Shown here piece by piece: positions 16,149 through 21,873 of a DNA stretch of 27,370 bases. Position 1 is the stretch's first letter. Each line of letters starts with the position of its first letter. The notes under the pieces were generated by a model. It had not been told where the DNA came from. It did not search any database and saw only the letters and a program-made list of their open reading frames with translations. Source of the stretch: a virus; the IMG/VR virus record IMGVR_UViG_3300005939_000035, positions 1-27,370 of that record. One strand, written 5' to 3'. The translations under genes and the position numbers were made by a program.

Positions 16149-17378
16149 ATGAGTAAGAAAAATGGGTTAACAGGGCTAAACCCTTTAGCATATCTTGGAG
16201 TAGAACCATCATCTCCTCCTGAGATTATTATGGGATCATATAGACCAACCGTTAACACTGGTAGACATAGCTTAATTGGTACATGGTGGCTCATGACTGA
16301 GGCACAAGAGGCTTGGATATTGATTTCAAAAGAAGATGGTGAAATGTCCTGGCTTCAGCTTTATCCAAATAGTGGATCAGGCGCTGGAGCTGTAAATTTC
16401 GTAACGGATGCTGGAACCGCAACTCAGGCTGCATCAATTATAAACTTTTTAGGTGGTTCAAATATAGAAACTTCTGGTAGTGGTAACTCTGTGAAGATTT
16501 CGCTTTCAAATTCTATATCTCTTTCTGGTCCAGTTGCTATAGGACAAAACATTTTAGTTGAGACAAGCGCAACGGTAGATCATGCGCTTGTTAATAAGGA
16601 CTTGCATGTAGAAAGTTATATTAATGTTGGGACTGGAGTAAGTGTTACAGATGGATTTTTAAATTCAACCGGTACAACAAGATTGAGAGATTTGAGCGCT
16701 GGAGTTGTTCAATCAGGTGCTACAGGAATATTGTCATCTGATGGTGGGACTGATGGGCAAATGCTTATAGGAGGAACTGGCATAGCGCCAGCTTGGGCAA
16801 ATATAACATCAACTGGAAGTACTATTACTATTGTTGATGGAGCTAACTCTATAGATCTTGCACAGGTTCCATCGCCTGTAAACAGTGTTGCATTTAAAAT
16901 TCACTCATCTGGAGCAGAAGCGTTTTCGGCTCCTACGGGAACCCATACAGATGCTTATCTGGGGACGAAAAAAGTATGGGTCGTAGATCATGACCCAGTA
17001 GGAGTAATTTTTCCCGGAGACGGATTAACACTTCCTATTGAATTTATTGCACCCGTTTCAGGAATGTATTATTTTGCAATAAACTCTATGACATTTAAAG
17101 ATAATTTTAATACGGCAAGAATAAATCTTGCAATTGAAACATCAAGCTCTTATAGCGCATCAGCATGGTCGTGGAGAGAAGATCCAGACTGGCACACTAA
17201 ATCAAAAATGACTCATTCGGTTCAGTTGGCTTGTTATATACCAGCCGGCGGTAAAGCATATTTTCTTGCAGAAGCATATAATACTGGAACTTACACAACA
17301 AATTTTGTTGTTGGTGAAAATGTAATAGCTGGAAGAGAAGTTGGATGGATTTTTGGATATTTAATAGCTAGTTATTAG
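16149..17378 (+). CDS. Fibre/receptor-binding protein with C1q-like head, copy C
   Basis: A 409-residue third paralogue. ATG 16149 is preferred over the adjacent TTG 16146 because AGGAG lies 5-6 bp upstream. The N-terminus again reads GLNPLAYLGVEPSSPPEIIM, RPTVN, IGTWWLMTEAQEAWILISKE. The shaft has STGTTRLRDLSAGVVQSGAT and GTDGQMLIGGTGIAPAWANI. The head (about 255-409) shows VIFPGDGL...IEFIAPVSG-MYYF and VGWIFGYLIASY, i.e. C1q-like, and includes a Trp-rich loop (SAWSWREDPDW) not seen in copies A and B. It is the last gene of the rightward structural operon and is followed by structured intergenic DNA. Confidence 0.75.
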   Translation: MSKKNGLTGLNPLAYLGVEPSSPPEIIMGSYRPTVNTGRHSLIGTWWLMTEAQEAWILISKEDGEMSWLQLYPNSGSGAGAVNFVTDAGTATQAASIINFLGGSNIETSGSGNSVKISLSNSISLSGPVAIGQNILVETSATVDHALVNKDLHVESYINVGTGVSVTDGFLNSTGTTRLRDLSAGVVQSGATGILSSDGGTDGQMLIGGTGIAPAWANITSTGSTITIVDGANSIDLAQVPSPVNSVAFKIHSSGAEAFSAPTGTHTDAYLGTKKVWVVDHDPVGVIFPGDGLTLPIEFIAPVSGMYYFAINSMTFKDNFNTARINLAIETSSSYSASAWSWREDPDWHTKSKMTHSVQLACYIPAGGKAYFLAEAYNTGTYTTNFVVGENVIAGREVGWIFGYLIASY

Positions 17379-17440
17379 ATGAAACTCAATTTCTATTTTG
17401 GATATAAACTGTGCTAAAGTTCCAATAGACTGTACAATTA

Positions 17441-17542
17441 ACACACTCCCTTTGCGCAACTAAGGAACCAAGGATCTAGTATAAGCGCAAAGAGAGTGCG
17501 TGATTTGCTGGATGAGAAAAGGAGCAAGTCCCATCCAGCAAA
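17441..17542 (-). ncRNA. Tandem long hairpins, candidate structured RNA on minus strand
   Basis: Hairpin 1 pairs 17441-17457 with 17485-17501 (17 bp, 27-base loop). Hairpin 2 pairs TTTGCTGGATG (17504-17514) with CATCCAGCAAA (17532-17542), a perfect 11-bp stem with a 17-base loop. Only two bases separate them. Read on the plus strand hairpin 1 has two mismatches (A-C and C-A); on the minus strand both become G-U wobbles, so all 17 pairs form. That asymmetry argues the functional RNA is on the minus strand, at the 3' end of the ERF operon, 11 bp past its last stop. Neither strand has a proper U run. It could be a 3'-end stabiliser, an unusual terminator pair or a small RNA. Confidence 0.5.
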
Positions 17543-17553
17543 AGCAGTGCTTG

Positions 17554-18159
17554 TTATGATTTCTTTATAGCCTTTATCTCTCTTATTCTTTTTATTGAAT
17601 TAAGAAATGCAGATTTAGGCATTTGTGATAAACTTTTTAATCCCATTTTTTTTAGAATTTCTTTAGCGAGCTCTAATTCGTTTTTAAGTTCACTTTCCAA
17701 CTGGCCAAGCTGGTCTCTTGAGATAAACGCGTCTACTTCTGGTTGCTCGTCTGGCTGTATTTTTCTGGAGTGAGCCATAGCTCTTTCGCCATCATCATCA
17801 ATCGTTACAACCCCAACCATAGCTGCATAACAGTACCTTTTTAGGTAGGTGATATAGCTGCCATTGCTTTGAATATCGTTTTTTGGTGGAGTTATAGGCA
17901 TTCGACATTTTATCCACTGACCAGAAGAATGCATAATCATTGTTTCAAGGAACTTTACTCCATCTTCAAACTCTGTGCCTTGTAAGACACTAAGCTGATG
18001 ATTTGATAATGCACCGCGAGATGCATTAACTATTTCTGTAAAATTTGCATACTTAGATTTGAAAAATGGATTTGTTTTAGTCTTCTGCGCAACATCCATT
18101 TCACCTTGTGCTTTTGCTAGTGCAGCAGCTATTTCATTGATGCTATCCGACATTAACAT
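17554..18159 (-). CDS. erf: ERF-family single-strand annealing protein
   Basis: A 201-residue minus-strand protein; AAGGAG lies 5-6 bp before ATG 18159 (MLMSD). The N-terminal core has the ERF signature: INEIAAALAKAQGEM, then NPFFKSKYANFTEIVNASRG and LSNHQLSVLQGTEF, then SGQWIKCRMPI and a YITYLKRYCYAAMVGV helix followed by DDDGE, typical of ERF/Sak-type phage recombinases. These proteins form rings on ssDNA and anneal complementary strands during phage recombination and replication. The C-terminal 60 residues are a charged helical tail likely used for SSB or DNA contact. It is the last gene of a three-gene leftward early operon. Confidence 0.85.
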   Translation of the reverse strand: MLMSDSINEIAAALAKAQGEMDVAQKTKTNPFFKSKYANFTEIVNASRGALSNHQLSVLQGTEFEDGVKFLETMIMHSSGQWIKCRMPITPPKNDIQSNGSYITYLKRYCYAAMVGVVTIDDDGERAMAHSRKIQPDEQPEVDAFISRDQLGQLESELKNELELAKEILKKMGLKSLSQMPKSAFLNSIKRIREIKAIKKS

Positions 18160-18168
18160 AACAACTCC

Positions 18169-18375
18169 TTAATACTCTGTTAAAATGCGATCTACAAAAA
18201 GATTACCATCTTCAGACGAATTACGTACCTGCATCTCAACTTCTTTCGACTCACGCAAGATTTGGGCCTGTGCTTTATAAATACCGGCACATGTTTCGCC
18301 AACTTCTTCACCACTGTTAATTAAGAGTTTTGCTGTTTTACCTAAAAGTAGGAATGCTTCGTATTTCTTTGTCAT
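18169..18375 (-). CDS. Small hypothetical protein in early operon
   Basis: A 68-residue minus-strand protein with AAGGAG spaced before its ATG (18375), ending 9 bp before the ERF gene start. It is predicted mostly helical with mixed charge (MTKKYEAFLLLGKTAKLLIN, EEVGETCAGIYKAQAQILRE). No domain was recognised. Its location between a hypothetical gene and the annealing protein suggests a recombination or early takeover accessory, by position only. Confidence 0.65.
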   Translation of the reverse strand: MTKKYEAFLLLGKTAKLLINSGEEVGETCAGIYKAQAQILRESKEVEMQVRNSSEDGNLFVDRILTEY

Positions 18376-18388
18376 TAATATCTCCTTT

Positions 18389-19051
18389 TTATTGTTTAAC
18401 TTTAGCTACCCAGCCTTCGCTCGTTAAAAGATAATTATCTTGGCACCACATCAAGGTGGTTAAACGATCAATTTCGCATTTTATTGCCTTATGTCTAGCA
18501 TCCCTCTTCTCATAGTTGTTATTCCAGCTAAATCTACAAGGAAGTGACATCTTAGCACTAAAAACAGCTTCGTGATCGTCTATCGATCGGCCATTTAAAA
18601 TTTTTCTAAATGCGGCCTCTTCATCTTTATCAAACTTATCATCGATCTCGTCACGTCTTTTCAAAAGCGCAACTTTTACTTCTTTAATTAATTTTTTAGT
18701 AATCTTGTCATAAGCTCCGTATCTTATCATTTTAGGAGCCATATCTATGAGCGTTCTTGTTGTTTCAGGGCTTTCCCACTCAAAACTGGCAAATCTATTT
18801 AGCTTGGCAGCTTGTTGATTGATAAAGAATTGAATCGCTACATCAAGGAGATAAAAATATTTTTTATCTATAAACTCTTGCGTTGTATCCTCTATCCCTT
18901 GAACTGTGCCCGCTTCACCATACAATGAAGTAAAAAAGTCAGCCTTATAAGATTCTATCAAGTAACATAGATTACTTATCTCAGCACCTGTTAATTCGGA
19001 TATACGCTTTTCTGAGAGAGTTTCTAGAGTTTCAATTATTTTATTTTTCAT
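18389..19051 (-). CDS. Early hypothetical protein, first gene of ERF operon
   Basis: A 220-residue minus-strand protein with AAGGA 9-10 bp before its ATG (19051). It is helical and charged. N-terminal residues 1-75 (IIETLETLSEKRISELTGAE, NLCYLIES, FIDKKYFYLLDVAI) match the 70-residue protein encoded at 24138-24350, so the two are paralogues with the shorter one lacking the C-terminal two thirds. No catalytic motif or membrane segment is seen. It is driven by a strong promoter 40-70 bp upstream, whose sequence is duplicated before the short paralogue. Function unknown; an early, strongly expressed host-takeover or replication accessory is a reasonable guess. Confidence 0.7.
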   Translation of the reverse strand: MKNKIIETLETLSEKRISELTGAEISNLCYLIESYKADFFTSLYGEAGTVQGIEDTTQEFIDKKYFYLLDVAIQFFINQQAAKLNRFASFEWESPETTRTLIDMAPKMIRYGAYDKITKKLIKEVKVALLKRRDEIDDKFDKDEEAAFRKILNGRSIDDHEAVFSAKMSLPCRFSWNNNYEKRDARHKAIKCEIDRLTTLMWCQDNYLLTSEGWVAKVKQ

Positions 19052-19092
19052 TTTGGTTCCTTGGTCTTTATTTAAATTCTTTATCTATTAAT

Positions 19093-19121
19093 AGTATAGC
19101 ATGCATATAAAGACAAGTCAA
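19093..19121 (-). promoter_or_regulatory. Strong sigma70-type promoter, copy 1
   Basis: On the minus strand, TTGACT (19121-19116), a 17-bp spacer and TATACT (19098-19093) preceded by TG (extended -10). It lies about 70 bp before the 220-residue gene. About 55 bp including both boxes is almost identical to 24066-24122 on the plus strand. Confidence 0.8.
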
Positions 19122-19128
19122 GACAATA

Positions 19129-19158
19129 CTGGCAATATCGATACAAATATGCTATGTT
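19129..19158 (+). promoter_or_regulatory. Candidate divergent promoter for first HTH gene
   Basis: CTGGCA (19129-19134), an 18-bp spacer and TATGTT (19153-19158) preceded by TG. It would start transcripts near 19165, which excludes the ATG at 19154 as start and supports the TTG at 19199. Confidence 0.4.
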
Positions 19159-19198
19159 TAATAATGAAATAAAGTTGAATTTGATTGAGGGGACTATT

Positions 19199-19492
19199 TT
19201 GGAAAATAAAATTATAAACAGTTTTATCTATTACATTGAGAATTTAGATAAGTTAGCGGAGCTTTTGTTTGAGCATCGGGCGCACTTTAATATTACTGTT
19301 ACAGCCCAGGCAAAAAAAGCAGGTATTAGTCGTTGTGTTATGCAACAACTGTTAAAGGGCGTTACGACACACCGTCCTGCTACGATTTACAAGGCTGTTC
19401 AGATGCTTAAGGGCGATTATGATAAAGAAGAAGAGAATGATAGGCTAATTAGAAGCAAAAAAAACAGAAATAAAAACAAGAGAAGTTTTTAA
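19199..19492 (+). CDS. Small HTH regulator, paralogue 1
   Basis: A 97-residue protein. TTG 19199 is chosen because GAGGGG lies 6 bp upstream, because ATG 19154 falls inside the likely -10 box, and because this start aligns with the paralogue at 19793. It reads (M)ENKIINSFIYYIENLDKLAE, then VTAQAKKAGISRCVMQQLLK, an HTH of the XRE/Cro type by spacing (A..AGIS...M..LLKG), then ATIYKAVQMLKG and a basic tail. It is divergent from the ERF operon promoter, so it is probably a repressor or Cro-like switch for that promoter. It ends at a terminator. Confidence 0.65.
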   Translation: MENKIINSFIYYIENLDKLAELLFEHRAHFNITVTAQAKKAGISRCVMQQLLKGVTTHRPATIYKAVQMLKGDYDKEEENDRLIRSKKNRNKNKRSF

Positions 19493-19563
19493 AAGTTGAA
19501 TAGTAGCAGTTACTGGGTTATAAGTTATAGTGTTGGTGAATAAAAGCTAGCACTTCAGAAAAG

Positions 19564-19599
19564 AGATCAGGGTATTCAATCTTCCCTGGTCTTTTTTTT
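19564..19599 (+). terminator. Intrinsic terminator after first HTH gene
   Basis: AGATCAGGG pairs with CCCTGGTCT (one G-U wobble) around an 11-base loop and is followed by an eight-base T run. It lies 70 bp after the stop at 19492. Confidence 0.85.
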
Positions 19600-19600
19600 G

Positions 19601-19685
19601 CGTTTTGTATCTACAAATCATTACAACAACATTAAGTATAGATATAGTACACAAATGCTCATTAAATATATGTAGATACAAAACG
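19601..19685. promoter_or_regulatory. Perfect 15-bp inverted repeat, 55-bp spacing
   Basis: CGTTTTGTATCTACA (19601-19615) and its exact reverse complement (19671-19685) flank an A+T-rich 55-bp segment upstream of the second HTH gene. The core AGATACAAAA recurs at 24026-24035 near the duplicated early promoter. Spacing suits looping by a repressor; too distant for a terminator. Together with the adjoining terminator and the promoter at 19732, it accounts for the 300-bp gene-free interval 19493-19792. Confidence 0.5.
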
Positions 19686-19731
19686 TAGTTAAATAATAAC
19701 ACATATTTTTTAGTAATAAAGTGTGAAAAGA

Positions 19732-19770
19732 TTGATAAAGCGCATCAATTCACATATTCTTATGATAAGA
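19732..19770 (+). promoter_or_regulatory. Promoter of second HTH gene with overlapping operators
   Basis: TTGATA (19732-19737), 17-bp spacer, TATTCT (19755-19760). TTGAT-7-ATCAA covers the -35, and the palindrome TCTTAT-G-ATAAGA (19758-19770) covers the -10, arranged as expected for autorepression. Confidence 0.55.
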
Positions 19771-19792
19771 ACAATACTTTCAAGGAGATAAA

Positions 19793-20029
19793 ATGAAAGA
19801 ACAATTGAAAAGTCTTAAATATTATGTTGAAAATGTAGATGAGCTAAGAAAAGTTCTTGATGATTTTCTAGAAAAAAACCCACAAAGCATTACATCTTTA
19901 GCTAAGAAGCTTGAAATTCACTGGAAAACATTAAATTCTTTTATTAAAGGTAGTGGAATTACTTATAGTTATAACATCGCTAAAATATATAATTTATTAA
20001 AGTCCAATCACCAATCGCTCAGTAAGTAA
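19793..20029 (+). CDS. Small HTH regulator, paralogue 2
   Basis: A 78-residue protein with AAGGAG before ATG 19793. It aligns with the 19199 gene from end to end: YYVENVDELRKVL against YYIENLDKLAELL, and ITSLAKKLEIHWKTLNSFIK against VTAQAKKAGISRCVMQQLLK, then NIAKIYNLLKS. The middle is an HTH of the XRE/Cro kind. It has no long basic tail. It has its own promoter with palindromic operators, so the pair may form a lysis-lysogeny-style or early-late switch. Which promoter each binds cannot be told from the sequence. Confidence 0.65.
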   Translation: MKEQLKSLKYYVENVDELRKVLDDFLEKNPQSITSLAKKLEIHWKTLNSFIKGSGITYSYNIAKIYNLLKSNHQSLSK

Positions 20030-20036
20030 TCCATTC

Positions 20037-20104
20037 TATACAATATACATGTTCTCTGTATTCTAGGTATTGTATGTACTTTATTTTTTAAAAAGCAGGA
20101 ATAT
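20037..20104 (+). promoter_or_regulatory. Shared promoter/leader of secreted-protein cassette 1
   Basis: TATACA (20037), 16-bp spacer, TATTCT (20059), then ATTGTATGTA (20069-20078) and TTTTAAAAAGCAGGAATAT (20086-20104). All four blocks recur in the same order at 21064-21135 before another secreted-protein gene. GCAGGA is the ribosome site. Confidence 0.55.
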
Positions 20105-20109
20105 ATATC

Positions 20110-20679
20110 ATGCATAAACTAAACCAAATATTGTCGACAGTAGCTTTTTGCGGTTCATTGTTCTTTATGAGCAACACTTGCGATGCTATGGTCAGACAAA
20201 TCAATCCATCCAAGGTTCATGTTTCACATCAACAAGGGCAAGTTGATCTGTTCCATGGCTTGAAAGACTTCTTTGTTAAGAAAGAAGGTAAAGTTAGTAA
20301 AGTTGAAAGATACTTTGTTGATAAGAAAATTCGTAAAATAAATACAGAAAAGCTCAAGGGCTTTTTAAGGCATAATTATCTTACTGTTAATCAAATGAGT
20401 GATGGTGAGTATTCAGTTAAGGCTCATGTAAGAGGTTTAGGTGGCGGACTTGCTGGCGCATCAGTTGGCGCACAGGTTGGAAAAGGTGCTGCGTATGTCT
20501 TTTTTATTGTTGGAGCTGGAATCGTAACATCCCCTGTTGAACTTGTTGGCGGTCCAGGCGCTCATACTGTTGCTGCTGCAGCATTATTGGCAACATATTC
20601 TGTTCCTATTGAAGCTGCAACAAATGTTGTCGCAGTTGCAGGTGGTCTTTTAGGTGCAATATTCACTGGCCCAGTTTGA
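20110..20679 (+). CDS. Secreted hydrophobic protein, cassette 1
   Basis: A 189-residue protein with AGGA upstream of ATG 20110. The N-terminus is a clear signal peptide (LNQILSTVAFCGSLFFMSNT, cleavage likely after CDA near residue 26). A basic, charged domain follows (about 30-105; GLKDFFVKKEGKVSKVERYF). The last 80 residues are Gly/Ala-rich hydrophobic (GLGGGLAGASVGAQVGKGAA, VFFIVGAGIVTSPVELVGG), able to form two or three membrane helices. The overall plan resembles the protein at 21138. It may be a superinfection-exclusion or envelope-modifying cargo (moron) protein. Pore formation is possible but unsupported by any motif. Confidence 0.65.
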   Translation: MHKLNQILSTVAFCGSLFFMSNTCDAMVRQINPSKVHVSHQQGQVDLFHGLKDFFVKKEGKVSKVERYFVDKKIRKINTEKLKGFLRHNYLTVNQMSDGEYSVKAHVRGLGGGLAGASVGAQVGKGAAYVFFIVGAGIVTSPVELVGGPGAHTVAAAALLATYSVPIEAATNVVAVAGGLLGAIFTGPV

Positions 20680-20697
20680 TAGATAAAAGATCATAAA

Positions 20698-20796
20698 ATG
20701 CAAAACTTTCTTGAGATATATCTTGGAATGCTACTTATCTTTCCCGTTATGTATGTCGTTAAATTTTGTATTTTAGGATATAAGCATGATGACTAA
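20698..20796 (+). CDS. Tiny membrane peptide (32 aa)
   Basis: A 32-residue open frame MQNFLEIYLGMLLIFPVMYV onward, almost entirely one membrane helix ending KHDD. Its stop overlaps the start of the next gene by 11 bp, suggesting coupling. The ribosome site is weak (AAAAGA). Such short hydrophobic frames also arise by chance, so support is limited to the overlap and hydrophobicity. Confidence 0.4.
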   Translation: MQNFLEIYLGMLLIFPVMYVVKFCILGYKHDD

Positions 20797-21013
20797 CGAA
20801 CAAATATGGCACATGTTACTAGCATTCTTTTTATGGTTAATAACCTTTGAGTTGTTTCCAAAGAAGTATCTTTACACTCGATCAGAAATAGAAATATTTA
20901 GACGAGGTGGTGCTGATGATGGGTTATTCTCTACAGCAGCTATTACAAAAATAACAAGCTACATGATCGGCATGGCGATAGTGATGTTCGGTATTGTAAA
21001 ATATATTTACTAA
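20786..21013 (+). CDS. Two-span small membrane protein
   Basis: A 75-residue protein with AGGATA before ATG 20786; ATG 20789 follows at once. Two membrane helices (IWHMLLAFFLWLITFELF near the N-terminus and ITSYMIGMAIVMFGIVKYIY at the C-terminus) flank a charged loop with RSEIEIFRRGGADDG. Size and two-helix hairpin topology match class II holins, but no endolysin is adjacent and the gene sits in a regulatory/cargo region. It could equally be an exclusion protein. It is followed by a strong terminator. Confidence 0.55.
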   Translation: MMTNEQIWHMLLAFFLWLITFELFPKKYLYTRSEIEIFRRGGADDGLFSTAAITKITSYMIGMAIVMFGIVKYIY

Positions 21014-21021
21014 TATAATTG

Positions 21022-21045
21022 GGGGCCTTCGGGTCCCTTTCTTTT
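21022..21045 (+). terminator. Intrinsic terminator with UUCG loop, cassette 1
   Basis: GGGGCC-TTCG-GGTCCC (six pairs with one G-U) followed by TTTCTTTT. Nearly identical to the terminator at 21474. Confidence 0.9.
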
Positions 21046-21063
21046 ACACATTCTAACTTCTTC

Positions 21064-21135
21064 TATACATTTCTAATTATTTCTTATATTCTCCACATTG
21101 TATGTAGTTCATTATTCTTTTAAAAAGCAGGAATA
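21064..21135 (+). promoter_or_regulatory. Shared promoter/leader of secreted-protein cassette 2
   Basis: TATACA (21064), 17-bp spacer, TATTCT (21087), ATTGTATGTA (21097-21106) and TTTTAAAAAGCAGGAATAT (21117-21135), in the same order and spacing as at 20037-20104. The sequence between blocks has diverged, so the blocks are probably under selection. Confidence 0.55.
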
Positions 21136-21137
21136 TT

Positions 21138-21452
21138 ATGAAAAACCGTTCTCTATCCTTGATCGTACTTTGTGTTGGAGCACTATTCTTAAACAGCGCT
21201 TGCCAAGCTGGACCTCTTTTGGGATTTGCTGGGTATTGTGCTACAAAAACAATTGGTTATGGCGCAGCAGCAGTTGGACTTGTAACAGTAGCACCAACAG
21301 TGGTAGCAACTGGGCCGCTTGTTACAGTAGGTGCACTCTTTGGTTTCGGCGGAGCAGCCGCAGCCGCAGGAGTATTAACATCAACAGCTGTGGCTATTGA
21401 AAGCGCATCGGTTACTGTCGGAGCATTTCTAACCGCTCTACCAACAATATAA
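21138..21452 (+). CDS. Secreted hydrophobic protein, cassette 2
   Basis: A 104-residue protein with AGGA before ATG 21138. The signal peptide (RSLSLIVLCVGALFLNSACQ, cleavage likely after QA near residue 24) is followed by an 80-residue stretch of Gly, Ala, Val and Thr (AAAVGLVTVAPTVVATGPLV, FGFGGAAAAAGVLTSTAVAI) with almost no charge, likely two or three membrane helices. Compared with the 20110 protein it lacks the basic domain and keeps only the signal and hydrophobic C-terminus. Function unknown; an envelope-resident cargo protein is inferred. Confidence 0.65.
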   Translation: MKNRSLSLIVLCVGALFLNSACQAGPLLGFAGYCATKTIGYGAAAVGLVTVAPTVVATGPLVTVGALFGFGGAAAAAGVLTSTAVAIESASVTVGAFLTALPTI

Positions 21453-21473
21453 AAATTAAATTTGTCTACGAAT

Positions 21474-21495
21474 GGGGCCTTCGGGTCCCTTTTTA
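21474..21495 (+). terminator. Intrinsic terminator with UUCG loop, cassette 2
   Basis: GGGGCC-TTCG-GGTCCC followed by TTTTT, 20 bp after the stop at 21452. The same 16-base hairpin as at 21022. Confidence 0.9.
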
Positions 21496-21522
21496 TATGA
21501 AATATATAGAGAAAAAGCAAAA

Positions 21523-21601
21523 GCCTGTGAATTTATCCTTTACAGGAAGTTCCACAGGCAGTAACTTTTTAATGTAACAACTTAGATTAGTATTCTAAGT
21601 T
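21523..21601. other. Two hairpins in intergenic region
   Basis: GCCTGTG (21523-21529) pairs with CACAGGC (21553-21559), and inside the loop TCCT and AGGA can pair. AACTTAGA (21579-21586) pairs with TCTAAGTT (21594-21601) around a 7-base loop. Neither is followed by a T run. They may be operator sites or 5'-leader structures for the small genes and replication gene downstream. No promoter was identified with confidence between 21496 and 21636. Confidence 0.4.
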
Positions 21602-21636
21602 ATCGTATTTTATTAACCCAACCAAAAGGTAACAAA

Positions 21637-21708
21637 ATGAAAATGCAAACAACACAAAGGGAGATAAGCACCATGAAAATTAACCAACCAAGGGAAATAA
21701 TCACATGA
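21637..21708 (+). CDS. Possible leader peptide (23 aa)
   Basis: A short frame, MKMQTTQREISTMKINQPRE and three more residues, preceded by AAAGGT and overlapping the next ATG (ATGA). The polar sequence has no family. It may only serve to couple translation into the 51-residue membrane protein. Weak call. Confidence 0.25.
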   Translation: MKMQTTQREISTMKINQPREIIT

Positions 21709-21860
21709 TTAAAGATACGCTACTTCATAAAACCTGTCAAGCTTTTATTTCACTCTTTCAATTATTATCAAATCCAGACTTTAGTACGGCCATTTGTGTT
21801 ATTTGGTTCGTTATAGTTCTAATTGCTATTTTCTATTTATTGCTAGGAGATAACAATTAG
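21705..21860 (+). CDS. Small single-span membrane protein (51 aa)
   Basis: A 51-residue protein from ATG 21705 with AGGGA 8-9 bp upstream. The N-terminal half is amphipathic (TLLHKTCQAFISLFQLLSNP). The C-terminal half is one membrane helix (TAICVIWFVIVLIAIFYLLL) ending GDNN. It ends just before the replication-type gene and carries that gene's AGGAG in its last codons. No family was recognised. Confidence 0.5.
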   Translation: MIKDTLLHKTCQAFISLFQLLSNPDFSTAICVIWFVIVLIAIFYLLLGDNN

Positions 21861-21873
21861 TAGTTTAGCTAGA

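Noticed and set aside
19154-19198. ATG 19154 as start of the first HTH gene
   Set aside because: It lies inside the probable -10 box, has no ribosome site, and the extra 15 residues are absent from the paralogue; TTG 19199 fits better.
21098-21400. Frame of 100 residues overlapping the 21138 secreted protein
   Set aside because: It is Trp/Ser/Cys-rich, starts inside the conserved leader, and competes with a frame that has a clear signal peptide and ribosome site.
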